From an uncultured Prevotella sp. (lineage in GTDB: Bacteria; Bacteroidota; Bacteroidia; Bacteroidales; Bacteroidaceae): a stretch of DNA of 64,000 nt. The stretch is taken from positions 1 through 64,000 of the forward strand of contig CALCVP010000012.1 in NCBI GenBank assembly GCA_937907705.1, read 5' to 3'. Made by a program: the position numbers and the translations under genes. The notes under the pieces were generated by a model. The model saw only the letters and a list, made by a program, of their open reading frames with translations, was not told the origin of the DNA and searched no databases. Below are positions 44,584 through 54,126 of the stretch, in pieces; positions within the stretch are counted from its first letter, which is position 1, and every line of letters starts with the position of its first letter.

Positions 44584-45189
44584 TTATTGAGCTTTTTGAC
44601 CTTCTTTATGTTCTTGATTAAAGCGCACAAGTTCTTGGTAGATGCGCTGTACAGGCAATCCCATAACATTAAAGTAGCTACCGTTAATGGCTGTAACGCC
44701 TATATAGCCAATCCATTCCTGTATGCCATAAGCTCCTGCTTTATCATACGGCTTGTAGGTAGCTATATAATAGTTGATTTCTTCATCAGTAAGGCGTTTG
44801 AAAGTAACGTCGGTGATAACGGAAAATTTTTGTTGGCGTTGCTTGGTTGTAAGGCAAACACCTGTAACCACCTGGTGCGTCTTTCCACTTAGTTCATGCA
44901 GCATGCGACGAGCTTCTATTTCGTTGGCAGGCTTTCCTAATACCTCATCGCCCAATACGACTACTGTATCTGCTGTTATCACCAAGTCATTGTCTGCCAT
45001 TTCTTTCTTGTAAGCATCCGCTTTCTCTTTAGCTATGTATTGTGCTACTTCAAAAACGGGCAAATCTTTTGGATAAGACTCTTCTATGCCTGGAAGTACA
45101 TGCACGTCAAATTTGACATCAAGTCCTGCCAATAATTCTTTTCGTCTAGGACTGTTGCTACTTAAAATAATATGATATTTAGTATTCAT
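44584..45189 (-). CDS. maf: Maf-like nucleotide pyrophosphatase
   Basis: Hydrolyses non-canonical or modified nucleoside triphosphates (dTTP/UTP-type in the YhdE group), a house-cleaning enzyme. The 201-residue product begins with the family signature SNSPRRKELL (11-20), and has VITADTVVVLGDEVLGKP with the catalytic aspartate and AGAYGIQEW in the C-terminal third. It is 74 nt after kdsC in a run of same-strand genes. Confidence 0.93.
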   Translation of the reverse strand: MNTKYHIILSSNSPRRKELLAGLDVKFDVHVLPGIEESYPKDLPVFEVAQYIAKEKADAYKKEMADNDLVITADTVVVLGDEVLGKPANEIEARRMLHELSGKTHQVVTGVCLTTKQRQQKFSVITDVTFKRLTDEEINYYIATYKPYDKAGAYGIQEWIGYIGVTAINGSYFNVMGLPVQRIYQELVRFNQEHKEGQKAQ

Positions 45190-45263
45190 TGTCTTTCTAT
45201 TTTTGCTGATTATTTGTACTTAAGTAAAAGCCATTGGTCTTTTTGATGGCGCTTGTTTGTTTA

Positions 45264-45782
45264 TTACCATCCGAAGGCTTTGGCATCTTTTAGCCATTTG
45301 CCTTGTGTCCGTAGTACTTGTTCTATTACATCACGTCCACAACCGTATCCACCCTTGCGCTGGCTGATATAAAGGCTTATGCTTTTTATATCGGAACATG
45401 CATCTGCGGGGCAGCAAGGACAGCCACAGCGCTTCATTACTTCATAGTCAGGGATATCATCTCCCATATACATTACCTCTTCATCATCAAGCGCATATTT
45501 GTCAAGCAGTTCGTTATAGGTCTTTATCTTTACAGCACATCCCATATAGATATCCTTTACCCCTAACCCTTCGTAACGCTTGCGTATAGCAGCTGTGTTG
45601 CCACCAGTCAGGATAACAATGCGTAGCCCTAATTTTTGGGCTAATTGTATTGCATAGCCATCTTTTATGTTTACCGTGCGCATGGGCTCACCTGTTGGAT
45701 GCAGCGTGATTGTCTCTGCACTGAGCACTCCATCTACATCAAATATGATAGCTTTTATTTTCTTTAAGTCGTAATTAATCAT
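45264..45782 (-). CDS. kdsC: 3-deoxy-D-manno-octulosonate 8-phosphate phosphatase
   Basis: Removes phosphate from KDO 8-phosphate for lipopolysaccharide core synthesis. A 172-residue C0-type HAD phosphatase: FDVDGVL with nucleophile Asp15 and Asp17, ILTGGN as motif II near 61-66, and YMGDDIPDYEVM as motif IV. The short length without a cap domain is typical of tetrameric KdsC. It starts 2 nt after the DUF2520 gene, so the two are translationally coupled. Confidence 0.93.
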   Translation of the reverse strand: MINYDLKKIKAIIFDVDGVLSAETITLHPTGEPMRTVNIKDGYAIQLAQKLGLRIVILTGGNTAAIRKRYEGLGVKDIYMGCAVKIKTYNELLDKYALDDEEVMYMGDDIPDYEVMKRCGCPCCPADACSDIKSISLYISQRKGGYGCGRDVIEQVLRTQGKWLKDAKAFGW

Positions 45783-45784
45783 GA

Positions 45785-46567
45785 TTATTGATTTTTATTC
45801 TCGCTTGTATGATGTATGCTGAAGCTCATGCTCTCATATATCTGCTTAAATATGGGATTGTCTTTGAGTAATTCAGATTGCTTTCTAATCACGTTCTGAT
45901 CGTATCTTACCGCAGGTCCTGTTTGTGCGTCTATGGGCTGCATGCTATGTACCTTTGCTGCGGTCTCATCTATAAGTGGCAGCATGATGTCAAAAGGAAC
46001 ATTGTGCTTTGCCAATATGTTTGCTGAGATAGCATAGCAGTGGTTTACAAAATTGCAGGCAAATACTGCTGCCAAATGTAGATATTTGCGCGTATCGGAA
46101 GATAATAAATACACTTTGGTAGATATGCTGTTGGCCAAATCATTTACTGTGCGGAATGTCAAGTCGTCATTGCTTTCAACAAAACAAGGTACAATGCTGA
46201 AGTCAATATCACGTGTTTTACTAAATGTTTGCATAGGGTAGAGCACTCCATAATGCATTGCCATGCCTTCAAAAATATTCATGTCTACACTTCCTGCTGT
46301 ATGCAAGAAAACTTTGCTTTCACGCCCTTTACACAATATGGGTACTACATCAGCCAAAGCACTGTCTTTAATAGATATAATATACACGTCTGCTTGTGTG
46401 GTAATACGTGTCAAATCGTCAACAGGAGCTCCGCCTACTTGTTCTGCAAGCATAGTGGCTGATTCAAGAGTGCGACTGAATACTTGCATTATGTCGTGTC
46501 CTGCAGCCAATAGAGCTTTACCTAAATGAGTGGCTAAATTGCCTGCTCCTATTAATACTATCTTCAT
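45785..46567 (-). CDS. Rossmann-fold DUF2520 oxidoreductase-like protein
   Basis: A 260-residue protein with an N-terminal NAD(P)-binding Rossmann motif IGAGNLATHLGKAL (6-19) and a C-terminal helical DUF2520 domain, resembling pyrroline-5-carboxylate reductase and F420-dependent NADP reductase in layout. Its substrate is unknown. It lies between a nitroreductase (11 nt upstream) and kdsC (2 nt downstream), an arrangement seen across Bacteroidales, although the link with KDO synthesis has no clear explanation. Confidence 0.85.
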   Translation of the reverse strand: MKIVLIGAGNLATHLGKALLAAGHDIMQVFSRTLESATMLAEQVGGAPVDDLTRITTQADVYIISIKDSALADVVPILCKGRESKVFLHTAGSVDMNIFEGMAMHYGVLYPMQTFSKTRDIDFSIVPCFVESNDDLTFRTVNDLANSISTKVYLLSSDTRKYLHLAAVFACNFVNHCYAISANILAKHNVPFDIMLPLIDETAAKVHSMQPIDAQTGPAVRYDQNVIRKQSELLKDNPIFKQIYESMSFSIHHTSENKNQ

Positions 46568-46578
46568 AATCTTATACG

Positions 46579-47106
46579 TTAAAACTTGTCTATGTGTACG
46601 TTTTCCCAGAGAAGTGCTTCTTCATTCTGAGGCTTACGCTCTTTAGCTTTATATCCAAAGGCAACCACACAGAGTACATTATACTCATCGGGTATATTAA
46701 GTATGCCTTTGATTACTTCGTTAGCCGTAGTGCCGTCTGTTAAGCCTCTGCCTCTTATTTGTATCCAACATGACCCTAATCCCAATTCTTCAGCCTGATA
46801 TTGCATGGCAATGGCAGCGATAGCACCATCTTCTATCCAACAGTCATTCTCGGTGGAATTGCCTAACACCACCACTGCCAGCATGGCATTTTTCAAAAAG
46901 TGGGAACCTTGCTCTTTGGCATCGCTCATTTGCTCAAGAGTTAGCTTGTTGTCTACGACTATAAATTGCCACGCACGCTGGTTCTTGGATGTGGGAGACA
47001 TCAAGGCCGCACGGAGCAATAGTGTAACATCTTCGGCATTGATTTCTTGATTAGTATATTGTCGGCAACTTCTTCTTTGTTGCACAAGTTCTTTAAAGTG
47101 TGTCAT
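46579..47106 (-). CDS. nitroreductase-family flavoprotein
   Basis: An FMN-dependent NAD(P)H oxidoreductase of 175 residues. The FMN-binding start RRSCRQYTNQEI (11-22) and the segments AALMSPTSKNQRAWQFIVV and GLGSCWIQIRGR are typical. No fused domain. Substrate unknown; nitro-compounds, quinones or flavins are the usual ones. It heads a run of four closely spaced minus-strand genes. An AAGTAGGTGTT motif lies 18 nt upstream of its start codon. Confidence 0.9.
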   Translation of the reverse strand: MTHFKELVQQRRSCRQYTNQEINAEDVTLLLRAALMSPTSKNQRAWQFIVVDNKLTLEQMSDAKEQGSHFLKNAMLAVVVLGNSTENDCWIEDGAIAAIAMQYQAEELGLGSCWIQIRGRGLTDGTTANEVIKGILNIPDEYNVLCVVAFGYKAKERKPQNEEALLWENVHIDKF

Positions 47107-47285
47107 TATTTAAGCCTGTTATCGTAAGTAGGTGTTATACTTTCTATGTATTACTGTGCAAAGATAACCATTTATCAGCAATAAAGTTGTAAATGTGGCG
47201 CATTTTAAATGCTCATAGTCCCCCCTATACCGATTTATTTCATATTATTTTAGTGCTTTGAACACTTATTGATAGTTTTGAAGCC

Positions 47286-50200
47286 TTATTTTTGTGGTGA
47301 TGAGAAACTGATGTCTGACACTATCTCAACTTTGCTGCTCGAATTGTTTCCTTCTTGGTTTACCTGTATTTGAACTGGTATACGCTCTCTCAGTTCTTCT
47401 ACATGTGAGATGATGCCTACATGGCGTCCTGCTTTAGTGTGTAGAGAGCGTAGTGTGTTAATGGCATTTTGAAGCGGCTCGCCACTGAGTGTACCAAAGC
47501 CTTCATCTATGAATAGAGTGTCTACACAAAGCTTTTGGTCAATATCACTTAGTGCTAATGCCAATGAAAGCGAAACAAGAAAGCTCTCGCCACCAGATAA
47601 TGTGCTGGCAGCACGAGCTACAAACCCTTGATAAGCATCTTCTAAAGTGATGACAAAGGTGCCAGGTATGACTTTTAGTGTATAGCGGTTGGTCAGTGTA
47701 GTCAAATAGTTATTGGCAGAGTGTATTAAACTGGCGAGCACATAGCTTTGTGCTATTGTGCGAAATCTCTTGCCTGTGGCATCGCCAATCAGTTGGTTGA
47801 GGCGTGACCACTTTTGATAGATGATTTTCTTTTTGCCTGCATCTTCTATCAGTGTGTTTTGTTTCAATTTGTTGTCTTGGTCAGTTTTCAGCTCTTGATG
47901 TATTGCACCCTTTCTTTCTGTTATTTCGTTCAGTTGTTTTTCTAAATCAGTTATTTGAAGTGTAAGTGTGGATAATGTATCATCGTCTGCTATTTGAGGC
48001 TTTGTCTGTTGATGCTCTGCCAGTACTTTCTGTGCATTGGCAAGTAATGTGTTTGCAACTATTACAGCATCATGCTTTTTCTTTAACAAAGCTTCTATGC
48101 TGTCAATGTCATTATTGGTATAGGCGCAGAGCTTTTGCAGCATTCCTATTGTTACTTGTTGGTGCGTATTCAAATAATCAGCAAGCAGTGTTTTGTCGCT
48201 GTTGTAAGTGCGTTGCGCTGTTCTTATTAGGCCTTGTATGGTTGCCACAGCTGTATTTAAGGTGTTGGCATAACTTTGTATACTTGCTATTGTCTTGTTT
48301 TGCACAGGTTCTATTTGCTTCCAGGTTGGCATGGCTTGAAGTATAGCTTTGATGATCTCGTCAGTGTTTTTATAGATTGCTTTTGCCGTTGCTAACTTTG
48401 CTGATAATTTTTGCTGCTGTTGCAGCTGGATGTTATAATTTTTTGCAGCTGCTGTCAAGGCTTGGGCAAAAGCTGCTGGCTGATGGTTCCAATTTATATC
48501 CCATTGATGAGAACATACAAGGTTGGATACCTTCTCTGCGGCAGTATGAATATCTGTTTCCTTCGTCTTGACAGTAGCCTCTAAAGCCGCAATATTCATT
48601 TTGCATTCGTTTATGCTTTTTTCAGCTTTTGTTACTTTCTCTTTGGCATTATCTATCTCTTTCCGTTGTGTGTCCAATGCTTTACGAAGAAGTTTCAACT
48701 GGTTTTCTTTTGTTTCACCTTCTTTTATGCGTGTACAAAGAGCATTGCTTTTTGCTTGCACTTTTGTATCCATCGTATCTAAGACTAATGAGACCGTAGC
48801 ATGAAGCGTTTTGATACCACATGCCTCACATGCTTCTTGCGCTTTTTGACAGGCAAGACTTACAGACTGGTCGTTGTCAAAGACACTTTTGTCTCTTTTG
48901 TATATTGCCCATTCTGATTCTATGGCAGCTTGCAGACTTATTTGTCTGTCGGATACAGTTTTATATTCTTGTTCTGCTGTTTCATAATCTTTCTTGAAAC
49001 TCATGAAAAGTGCAGATAATTCATCTTCATGGGGTAAAGCTTGTGTAATCTTTTGACAACATACAGGGCATGTATCGCCTACTTTCATTTTTAGGCGTAA
49101 GGTAGAAGCAAACTTGTTGACAGTGTCGCTTTGTTTCTCCAGTACTTCTTTCCTGATGTTCATTTTCAATTGTGCGTCATGTACCAGTGAAATTGTTTTG
49201 CTCAATGCTTCTTTCTTGTTATTTACCGACAGCAGTTGTTTTGTCAGCTTCTCGCTGTTCCTTTCATGTTGTTTTTTGGCTGTTTCAAGTATATCTATGC
49301 GGTCTTTAGCTGTAGCTATTTTTCTCAACAGCTCTTGTGTTTTGTCTTGCTGTTCGCGCAGTTGGGGCAGCCTGATATCAGTCATAGCTTCCTCGCAGTT
49401 TTTTATATTTTGTTCTGTTTCTTGAGAGTGGTCTTTAGCAGCTTTCGCCTCTTGTTTAGCTTTATTTAGTATAGGTATTAGCTCTTTTTGTAAACGCTGT
49501 TCTGTCTTTTCTATATCTATTTTGTTCTTTTGTATGGCAATGCGCCCTATATCAATAGTGCTTAAATTGTTTGCTATGGTCTGCGCATTTTCATATACAG
49601 TGGCTCTTTCGGCTTCCTTTTGCAGAAAGTCTTCAATGGTATTGCACTCATTGTCAATCTGTATTATTATTTGTTTCGCTTGTAATTGTGCACCTTGCAA
49701 AGTGGCAAAGTCTTTAGAAAGATTATTGAGTTTTGCCAATTGCTCGTTTTTTGTTCTTTCAGCCTTTTGCATCTCTTCAAACAAGCGTCGTGCGTCAATG
49801 GTCGCTTTCCATGTACTGACTTTATGTGCTTTTTGCTTGAATTCTTCGTTTGTAGTAGCTTCTATGGCCACGTGATGTGCTTTGGCAGCATTGCTTAATT
49901 GCTGGTTAAGTTCATGAAATTTTTTTATCCAATTATATTTGGTTGTCAGCGTATCGCTTTTGGCTTTCAACTCTTTGTGCTGGAAGTCCAATTGAGACAG
50001 CACCTCTTTTTTCTGTGTTATCTCTTCGTCTGAAAGTAAGCGTATGCCTTTGATGTGTTGCAGTGCATCCTCCCACAACTGTTTCTTTTGGCAGGTAACG
50101 TCAAACACCTTTGCACCAATTTTTGAATAGATGTCTACACCTGTTATTTTTTCAAGAATATCTGCTTTTTCTTCATCTTTGCTGTTCAAGAATCGCGTAA

Positions 50201-50711
50201 ATTCTCCTTGTGCCAACATTGTGGTACGGCAAAACTGGTTAAAATCCAATCCTATAGCCCCCTTTAATTCCGCCTCTATCTCTTTGTCTTTGGTAAGGGT
50301 ATGTCCTGTATCCAGATTGGTAAGTTGTCTGCTTTTGGGTTGTAGATTGCCTGTTACTTTCTTCCTTGCTCGCTGTACAGCCCATGTTGCCTCATAATGC
50401 ACTCCATTGCTACCTAAGAAAGTCAGTGTGCTAAATGCTTCGCCCGTATTGCGGCGCATCAATTGTCGGGGATCACTGATGTCTATTGCTTTTTCACCGT
50501 CTGCTGTTTTACCTTGCATTTTGGTACTATCCATTCTTGGCGTGTCTGCATATAGTGCCAAGCAGATAGCATCAAGGATAGTAGATTTGCCGGCTCCTGT
50601 CTTGCCTGTAATCAGAAAAACTTCGCTGCTGGCCAAAGGCTGTGCTTCAAAGTCAATGGTAGCATCTTCAATAGATGCAATGTTGTGTATGATTAGTTTT
50701 TGAAACTTCAT
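47286..50711 (-). CDS. sbcC: exonuclease subunit SbcC (Rad50-like)
   Basis: ATPase subunit of the SbcCD nuclease that opens hairpins and processes double-strand breaks. The 1141-residue protein has Walker A GKTGAGKST (36-44), two long coiled-coil arms (about 190-520 and 590-930) joined by a zinc hook CPVC near residue 547, and a C-terminal ABC signature LSGGES plus Walker B DTLFIDEGFGTL. It is full length and starts 30 nt after sbcD, so the complex is made from one operon. Confidence 0.95.
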   Translation of the reverse strand: MKFQKLIIHNIASIEDATIDFEAQPLASSEVFLITGKTGAGKSTILDAICLALYADTPRMDSTKMQGKTADGEKAIDISDPRQLMRRNTGEAFSTLTFLGSNGVHYEATWAVQRARKKVTGNLQPKSRQLTNLDTGHTLTKDKEIEAELKGAIGLDFNQFCRTTMLAQGEFTRFLNSKDEEKADILEKITGVDIYSKIGAKVFDVTCQKKQLWEDALQHIKGIRLLSDEEITQKKEVLSQLDFQHKELKAKSDTLTTKYNWIKKFHELNQQLSNAAKAHHVAIEATTNEEFKQKAHKVSTWKATIDARRLFEEMQKAERTKNEQLAKLNNLSKDFATLQGAQLQAKQIIIQIDNECNTIEDFLQKEAERATVYENAQTIANNLSTIDIGRIAIQKNKIDIEKTEQRLQKELIPILNKAKQEAKAAKDHSQETEQNIKNCEEAMTDIRLPQLREQQDKTQELLRKIATAKDRIDILETAKKQHERNSEKLTKQLLSVNNKKEALSKTISLVHDAQLKMNIRKEVLEKQSDTVNKFASTLRLKMKVGDTCPVCCQKITQALPHEDELSALFMSFKKDYETAEQEYKTVSDRQISLQAAIESEWAIYKRDKSVFDNDQSVSLACQKAQEACEACGIKTLHATVSLVLDTMDTKVQAKSNALCTRIKEGETKENQLKLLRKALDTQRKEIDNAKEKVTKAEKSINECKMNIAALEATVKTKETDIHTAAEKVSNLVCSHQWDINWNHQPAAFAQALTAAAKNYNIQLQQQQKLSAKLATAKAIYKNTDEIIKAILQAMPTWKQIEPVQNKTIASIQSYANTLNTAVATIQGLIRTAQRTYNSDKTLLADYLNTHQQVTIGMLQKLCAYTNNDIDSIEALLKKKHDAVIVANTLLANAQKVLAEHQQTKPQIADDDTLSTLTLQITDLEKQLNEITERKGAIHQELKTDQDNKLKQNTLIEDAGKKKIIYQKWSRLNQLIGDATGKRFRTIAQSYVLASLIHSANNYLTTLTNRYTLKVIPGTFVITLEDAYQGFVARAASTLSGGESFLVSLSLALALSDIDQKLCVDTLFIDEGFGTLSGEPLQNAINTLRSLHTKAGRHVGIISHVEELRERIPVQIQVNQEGNNSSSKVEIVSDISFSSPQK

Positions 50712-50741
50712 AATTGTCTTTTTCGTTGGATGCTTAAAGAT

Positions 50742-51911
50742 CTATTTCTCTTGACGTGAGTCTGTGTTGACCATTTCAACCACTTCGTTGAAAAGGCTTT
50801 TCATTTCGTCATCAAAAGCTATATTTACATCTTTGGCATAGCGTTGTGCTATGTCGATAGGAGCTTCCGACTGAAACTCTTGTACGGTAAGCAGATGCAA
50901 ATCAGCCTTCTTCTGTGCTTTTCGCCTAGCATTGATATAGCAGAAACGGCATTGCTTGCCTTCGGTTAGTGCTTGTGCTTCGGCATGGGCTTCTACTGGC
51001 AAAAAGTTGTCTATTTCTACATTCAGCCGGATATAAGCAGGTATGTCGTCAGGAAAGCTTTTCAATAGTGCTTTTGCTGTTTCCCATGTAGCCATGCCTG
51101 TGGCCGGCAGCGATACCAGTGGACGAGGATTAGCTATTTCTATTTTTCTTATAGTGGGCAAATCACCGTGTTTGTTGATTTCGACCATACTTACGGAATG
51201 GGCATAACACTCATCAAAACTGATAGCTATTGGTGAACCACTGTATCGCACATTATGCTTGCCAGTATGTACAAATTGTTCATGATGAATGTGCCCAAGC
51301 GCCAAGTAGTCATAGCCTTTGCCCATTTGTTGAATGTCTAAGGTGTCTATGCCACCCACGCTGTATTCTGTAGCATGGTCATGCCCGGTAAAATCACATC
51401 CTTTTACTGTAGTGTGAGCAGTGAGTATTACAGGTTGATTATCTTTGTTCTTTTCCCTTACAATATCAAGTAGCTGTTGGAAAAAATCTGTTGGAATATT
51501 ACGTTCATTGGCATACGGTACCGCTATGATATAGCCTTTGTCTTTCACTGCAATGATATGCTCTTCCATATTTTCTTTGTTCAAGTTGCCTATGGTGTAT
51601 ACATTAAGTGTCTTCCATGGTGTACTGAATATTTCATGCTTGCTGCCACTGTCGTGGTTGCCTGCTGTAATGACAATTGTCATAGACGGGTTGGCTTGAT
51701 GGATATTTACCAGTGCATTGGTAAAAAGCGTCTGCACTGCTGCTGAAGGTTGTGGCGTATGGTATACATCGCCACAGAGCAGAAATACATCAGGCTGTTC
51801 TGCTCTGACAATATCTGCCATTTGTTGTAGCATAGCTGTTTGCTCTGCTGTCCTGTCATAGTTGTAAAGCATGTGGCCAAGATGCCAATCGCTTGTATGG
51901 AGTATCTTCAT
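50742..51911 (-). CDS. sbcD: exonuclease subunit SbcD (Mre11-like)
   Basis: Mn2+-dependent nuclease subunit of SbcCD. The start at 51911 (MKILHTSDWHLGH) is chosen since it opens the first metal motif; 12 more codons are open upstream. The 389-residue product has the calcineurin-like phosphoesterase motifs DWHLGH (8-13), GDVYHTP, AGNHDSG and LGHIHHEQ, then a C-terminal capping domain. A CAAAAGTA stretch at 51992-51999 (TACTTTTG on the minus strand) is a possible -7 box. Confidence 0.95.
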   Translation of the reverse strand: MKILHTSDWHLGHMLYNYDRTAEQTAMLQQMADIVRAEQPDVFLLCGDVYHTPQPSAAVQTLFTNALVNIHQANPSMTIVITAGNHDSGSKHEIFSTPWKTLNVYTIGNLNKENMEEHIIAVKDKGYIIAVPYANERNIPTDFFQQLLDIVREKNKDNQPVILTAHTTVKGCDFTGHDHATEYSVGGIDTLDIQQMGKGYDYLALGHIHHEQFVHTGKHNVRYSGSPIAISFDECYAHSVSMVEINKHGDLPTIRKIEIANPRPLVSLPATGMATWETAKALLKSFPDDIPAYIRLNVEIDNFLPVEAHAEAQALTEGKQCRFCYINARRKAQKKADLHLLTVQEFQSEAPIDIAQRYAKDVNIAFDDEMKSLFNEVVEMVNTDSRQEK

Positions 51912-52029
51912 GATGATAGGAAGAATGTTTATTACCGTAAATTGCATACTGAAAGTCTTGATCAGATAAATGGGGATAAGGCTTTCTTCTACAAAAGTAA
52001 TGAGATTTAGCGAAAAAACAGCAATGACA

Positions 52030-52060
52030 GAGTGAAATTCATGATGAACACCTACTTCTT
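52030..52060. repeat. half copy of the AAGTAGGTG element
   Basis: GAACACCTACTTCTTATA (positions about 52043-52060) is the inverted end of the element seen at 54430-54532. No partner end lies nearby, so it is a solitary end or a decayed copy between sbcD and the two-component remnant. Confidence 0.35.
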
Positions 52061-52119
52061 ATAATAGAATTGCAAAAGATGCTCCACTGGCTAAAGTATT
52101 CATCCACTCTTTACTGGCT

Positions 52120-52353
52120 TTATTCTGTGAGGGCAGCCAAATTATAGTCCAAGAAGAATCTTATACCATAGTTTTCTGTTGCTTTGAAAGTAAAAGACAC
52201 TCCATTTCCAAAGCAAGCTCTATTCCTTGCAGGTATAATAAACAAAATGGTTACATAAACAACAAACTGTGTCATGGATTGGTGCAAGAGGTTGTGCAGC
52301 TTTTTATCGTCTTTTTTGTTAGGTCTTTTGCTCATGCTTCTTTTATAGCCCAT
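52120..52353 (-). pseudogene. remnant of response-regulator tail and histidine kinase
   Basis: The frame continues that of the response regulator just beyond its TAG stop. It encodes the missing end of the regulator's DNA-binding domain (YGMGYKR), then a segment like the start of a histidine kinase (LLHQSMTQFVVYVTILFII, a first transmembrane helix), then unrelated or C-terminal-like sequence to a stop. The sensor, HisKA and ATPase parts are missing, so a large internal deletion is inferred. It is unlikely to make a working protein. Confidence 0.6.
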
Positions 52354-52359
52354 ACCATA

Positions 52360-53007
52360 CTACACATTTCGTATGCAGTCCTTGCATCCTGTGGCAGCCA
52401 ATTTTGCTTTTAGGTTTTTGATGTGTGTATAGACAAAGTCATAATTATCCATCATGTCTGCCATCTCGCCACTGAGGTGCTCAGCCAAAGCACTTTTAGA
52501 TATTACACGGTCTTGGTTGCCAATAAAAAATATCAGTAGCTCGTATTCTGATTTTGTCAGCACTACGGGCACATTGCTTACCATAACCGATTTGTCGAGA
52601 AGGTTTATTCTTATGCCGTTGCTTTCGATGAAATTGCTTGCCGAAAAGTCGCGCCGCCTTATCACGGCAAATATGCGCATGCTCAGTTCTGCCAAATGAA
52701 AAGGTTTGGCGAGACAGTTGTCTGCTCCGATTTGTAGTCCTTTCACCTTATCGTCAAGTGAATCTTTTGCCGACAAGATAATTACTCCCACAGGATAGTG
52801 TCCCTTGCGTATATCGCGCAGGAGGTCGAGTCCATTGCCTCCAGATAACATCAGGTCAAGCAGTATGCAGTCGTAGCTGTAGACATTTACTTTCATGTGT
52901 GCTTCATCAAAGGTAAAAGCCTGTTCACACAGATATTTCTCACCGTTCAGATAGCTTACAATGCTGTCTGAAAGTTTGTGTTCGTCTTCTATTGTCAGCA
53001 TTTTCAT
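52360..53007 (-). pseudogene. OmpR-family response regulator, truncated at the end of its DNA-binding domain
   Basis: The 215-residue product has a receiver domain (acidic pocket EDE near 7-9, phospho-acceptor aspartate in YDCILLDLML, ILSAKDS, and the lysine in LAKPF) and a winged-helix domain (about 125-215). It stops at CIRNV, just before the last beta-strands; the normal ending YGMGYK follows in frame after TAG. The sequence there, GTGTAGTATGG, looks like a 3-nt (GTA) duplication that created the stop. The protein may fold partly, but its kinase partner is gone, so I call it decayed. Confidence 0.75.
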
Positions 53008-53019
53008 CCTTTTATTATT

Positions 53020-53436
53020 TTACTTATAAAGCATTATGATGCTGCCTGCCGTTATGAGCAATGCCCCGATAATGACCTTGCCATTGACAGGCTCCTTGAG
53101 AAATAAGAATGAGAGGCAGATAGTGATGACTACACTTAACTTGTCGACAGGAGCCACATGTGCCACATCCCCAATTTGCAAAGCTTTGAAATAAAATAGC
53201 CACGACAATCCTGTTGCTGCTCCTGAAAGAATCAGAAACAGCCATGTATGGCTGGGTATGTATTTTGCTTCACTTACATGGTTGCCTGCTAAAGCAATAC
53301 CCCATGTTATGAAAAGTATAATGGTGGTACGGACAGCTGTGGCAAGATCCGAATTGATGTCTTTCACTCCCATCTTGGCGAAGATTGTTGTCAATGCAGC
53401 AAAGAAGGCTGAAAGTAATGCGTAATACTTCCACAT
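53020..53436 (-). CDS. half-size EamA/DMT-family membrane transporter
   Basis: A 138-residue inner-membrane protein with four to five helices, corresponding to a single EamA domain; most family members have two. It includes LLSAFFAALTTIFAKMGVKD at the start and the KALQIGDVAHVAPVDKLSVV and FLKEPVNGKVIIGALLI segments characteristic of the domain. Single-domain members work as dimers. Substrate unknown. It ends 12 nt before the response regulator start, so the two could share a transcript. Confidence 0.85.
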   Translation of the reverse strand: MWKYYALLSAFFAALTTIFAKMGVKDINSDLATAVRTTIILFITWGIALAGNHVSEAKYIPSHTWLFLILSGAATGLSWLFYFKALQIGDVAHVAPVDKLSVVITICLSFLFLKEPVNGKVIIGALLITAGSIIMLYK

Positions 53437-53512
53437 GTTTTACAGAATTATTTCTAAATATAACGCAAAGTTATGCAATAAAATTGTGAAAAGTTTGAAG
53501 ATAATAAAGTAT

Positions 53513-53552
53513 TTAAGTAGGTGATCAAAATTAACTTTGAACGCCTACTTAA
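53513..53552. repeat. compact AAGTAGGTG dyad
   Basis: TTAAGTAGGTGATCAAA (53513-53529) is inverted as TTTGAACGCCTACTTAA (53536-53552) with two mismatches and a 6-nt loop. This is the minimal form of the family: both ends with no interior. Confidence 0.6.
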
Positions 53553-53733
53553 TCAAAATTGCACACTTTCTTGTTTGTTTACAAAAACAGAGCCTTTAAT
53601 GCGTTAAAGCAGCCTTCTTTCTGCGTGAAAAGATAATTGGTGCAAAATAACCATAGTTTTCGTGTGCAAATATAAATGGCTATTATACAAACTGTTATCA
53701 GTATTTTGATAAAAATGTGCAGTTTTTCTTGGT

Positions 53734-53830
53734 ATAAAGCAGTGCTTTATTTTTGTAAACCTATGCTTTATGAGCCAAAATCATATCTGTGGCATGTAAA
53801 AAACAGTGCTTTTGGAGACAGAAAGCACTG
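53734..53830. repeat. GCAGTGCTTT palindromes
   Basis: ATAAAGCA-G-TGCTTTAT (53734-53750) is a palindrome with 8-bp arms. CAGTGCTTT (53804-53812) and AAAGCACTG (53822-53830) form a hairpin with a 9-nt loop followed by CTTTT, which could be a terminator on the plus strand. The shared word also occurs at 19223. Confidence 0.45.
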
Positions 53831-54126
53831 CTTTTACCTTCTAAAAGCGGTGAAAACGCAGATAAATGGCTGTATAGAACAGTGATGGGTGCTGCTCAAC
53901 TTGTCTAAATTTATCTACTTTATGCTTTTGCTTTGTTGAGAAATTTGCTTGCACACTGTACGAAAATACCTTTTAAAAGAAATAGAATAGCTACTTCAAA
54001 TGCTTTCAACTCGCAATGCTTTCTATAAATTATTTGGCTTTAAATTTAGGATAAGTTTGCGCATTTTATTTATTTTGACGATTTTTGTAGAAAAGTTATG
54101 TTGAACGAAATAGATATGCAGAAGCA

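Larger units (their letters stand above)
53437..54126. other. long intergenic region with palindromes and a repeat element
   Basis: No convincing gene in 690 nt. It holds an AAGTAGGTG dyad (53513-53552), an odd palindrome with 8-bp arms (53734-53750) and a 9-bp hairpin (53804-53830) built on the same GCAGTGCTTT word. A -7-like TAACTTTG on the minus strand at 53473-53466 could serve the EamA gene. Confidence 0.5.

Noticed and set aside
49522..49875. Plus-strand open frame of 117 codons inside sbcC, rich in Cys, Ser and Phe.
   Set aside because: Antisense of coiled-coil codons in a complete sbcC; the composition is an artefact of repeated Lys/Glu/Ala codons on the other strand.
53676..53885. 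Plus-strand open frame of 69 codons in the long spacer before the 101-residue gene.
   Set aside because: Its second half is simply the translation of the GCAGTGCTTT palindromes; no start signal or protein-like pattern is present.
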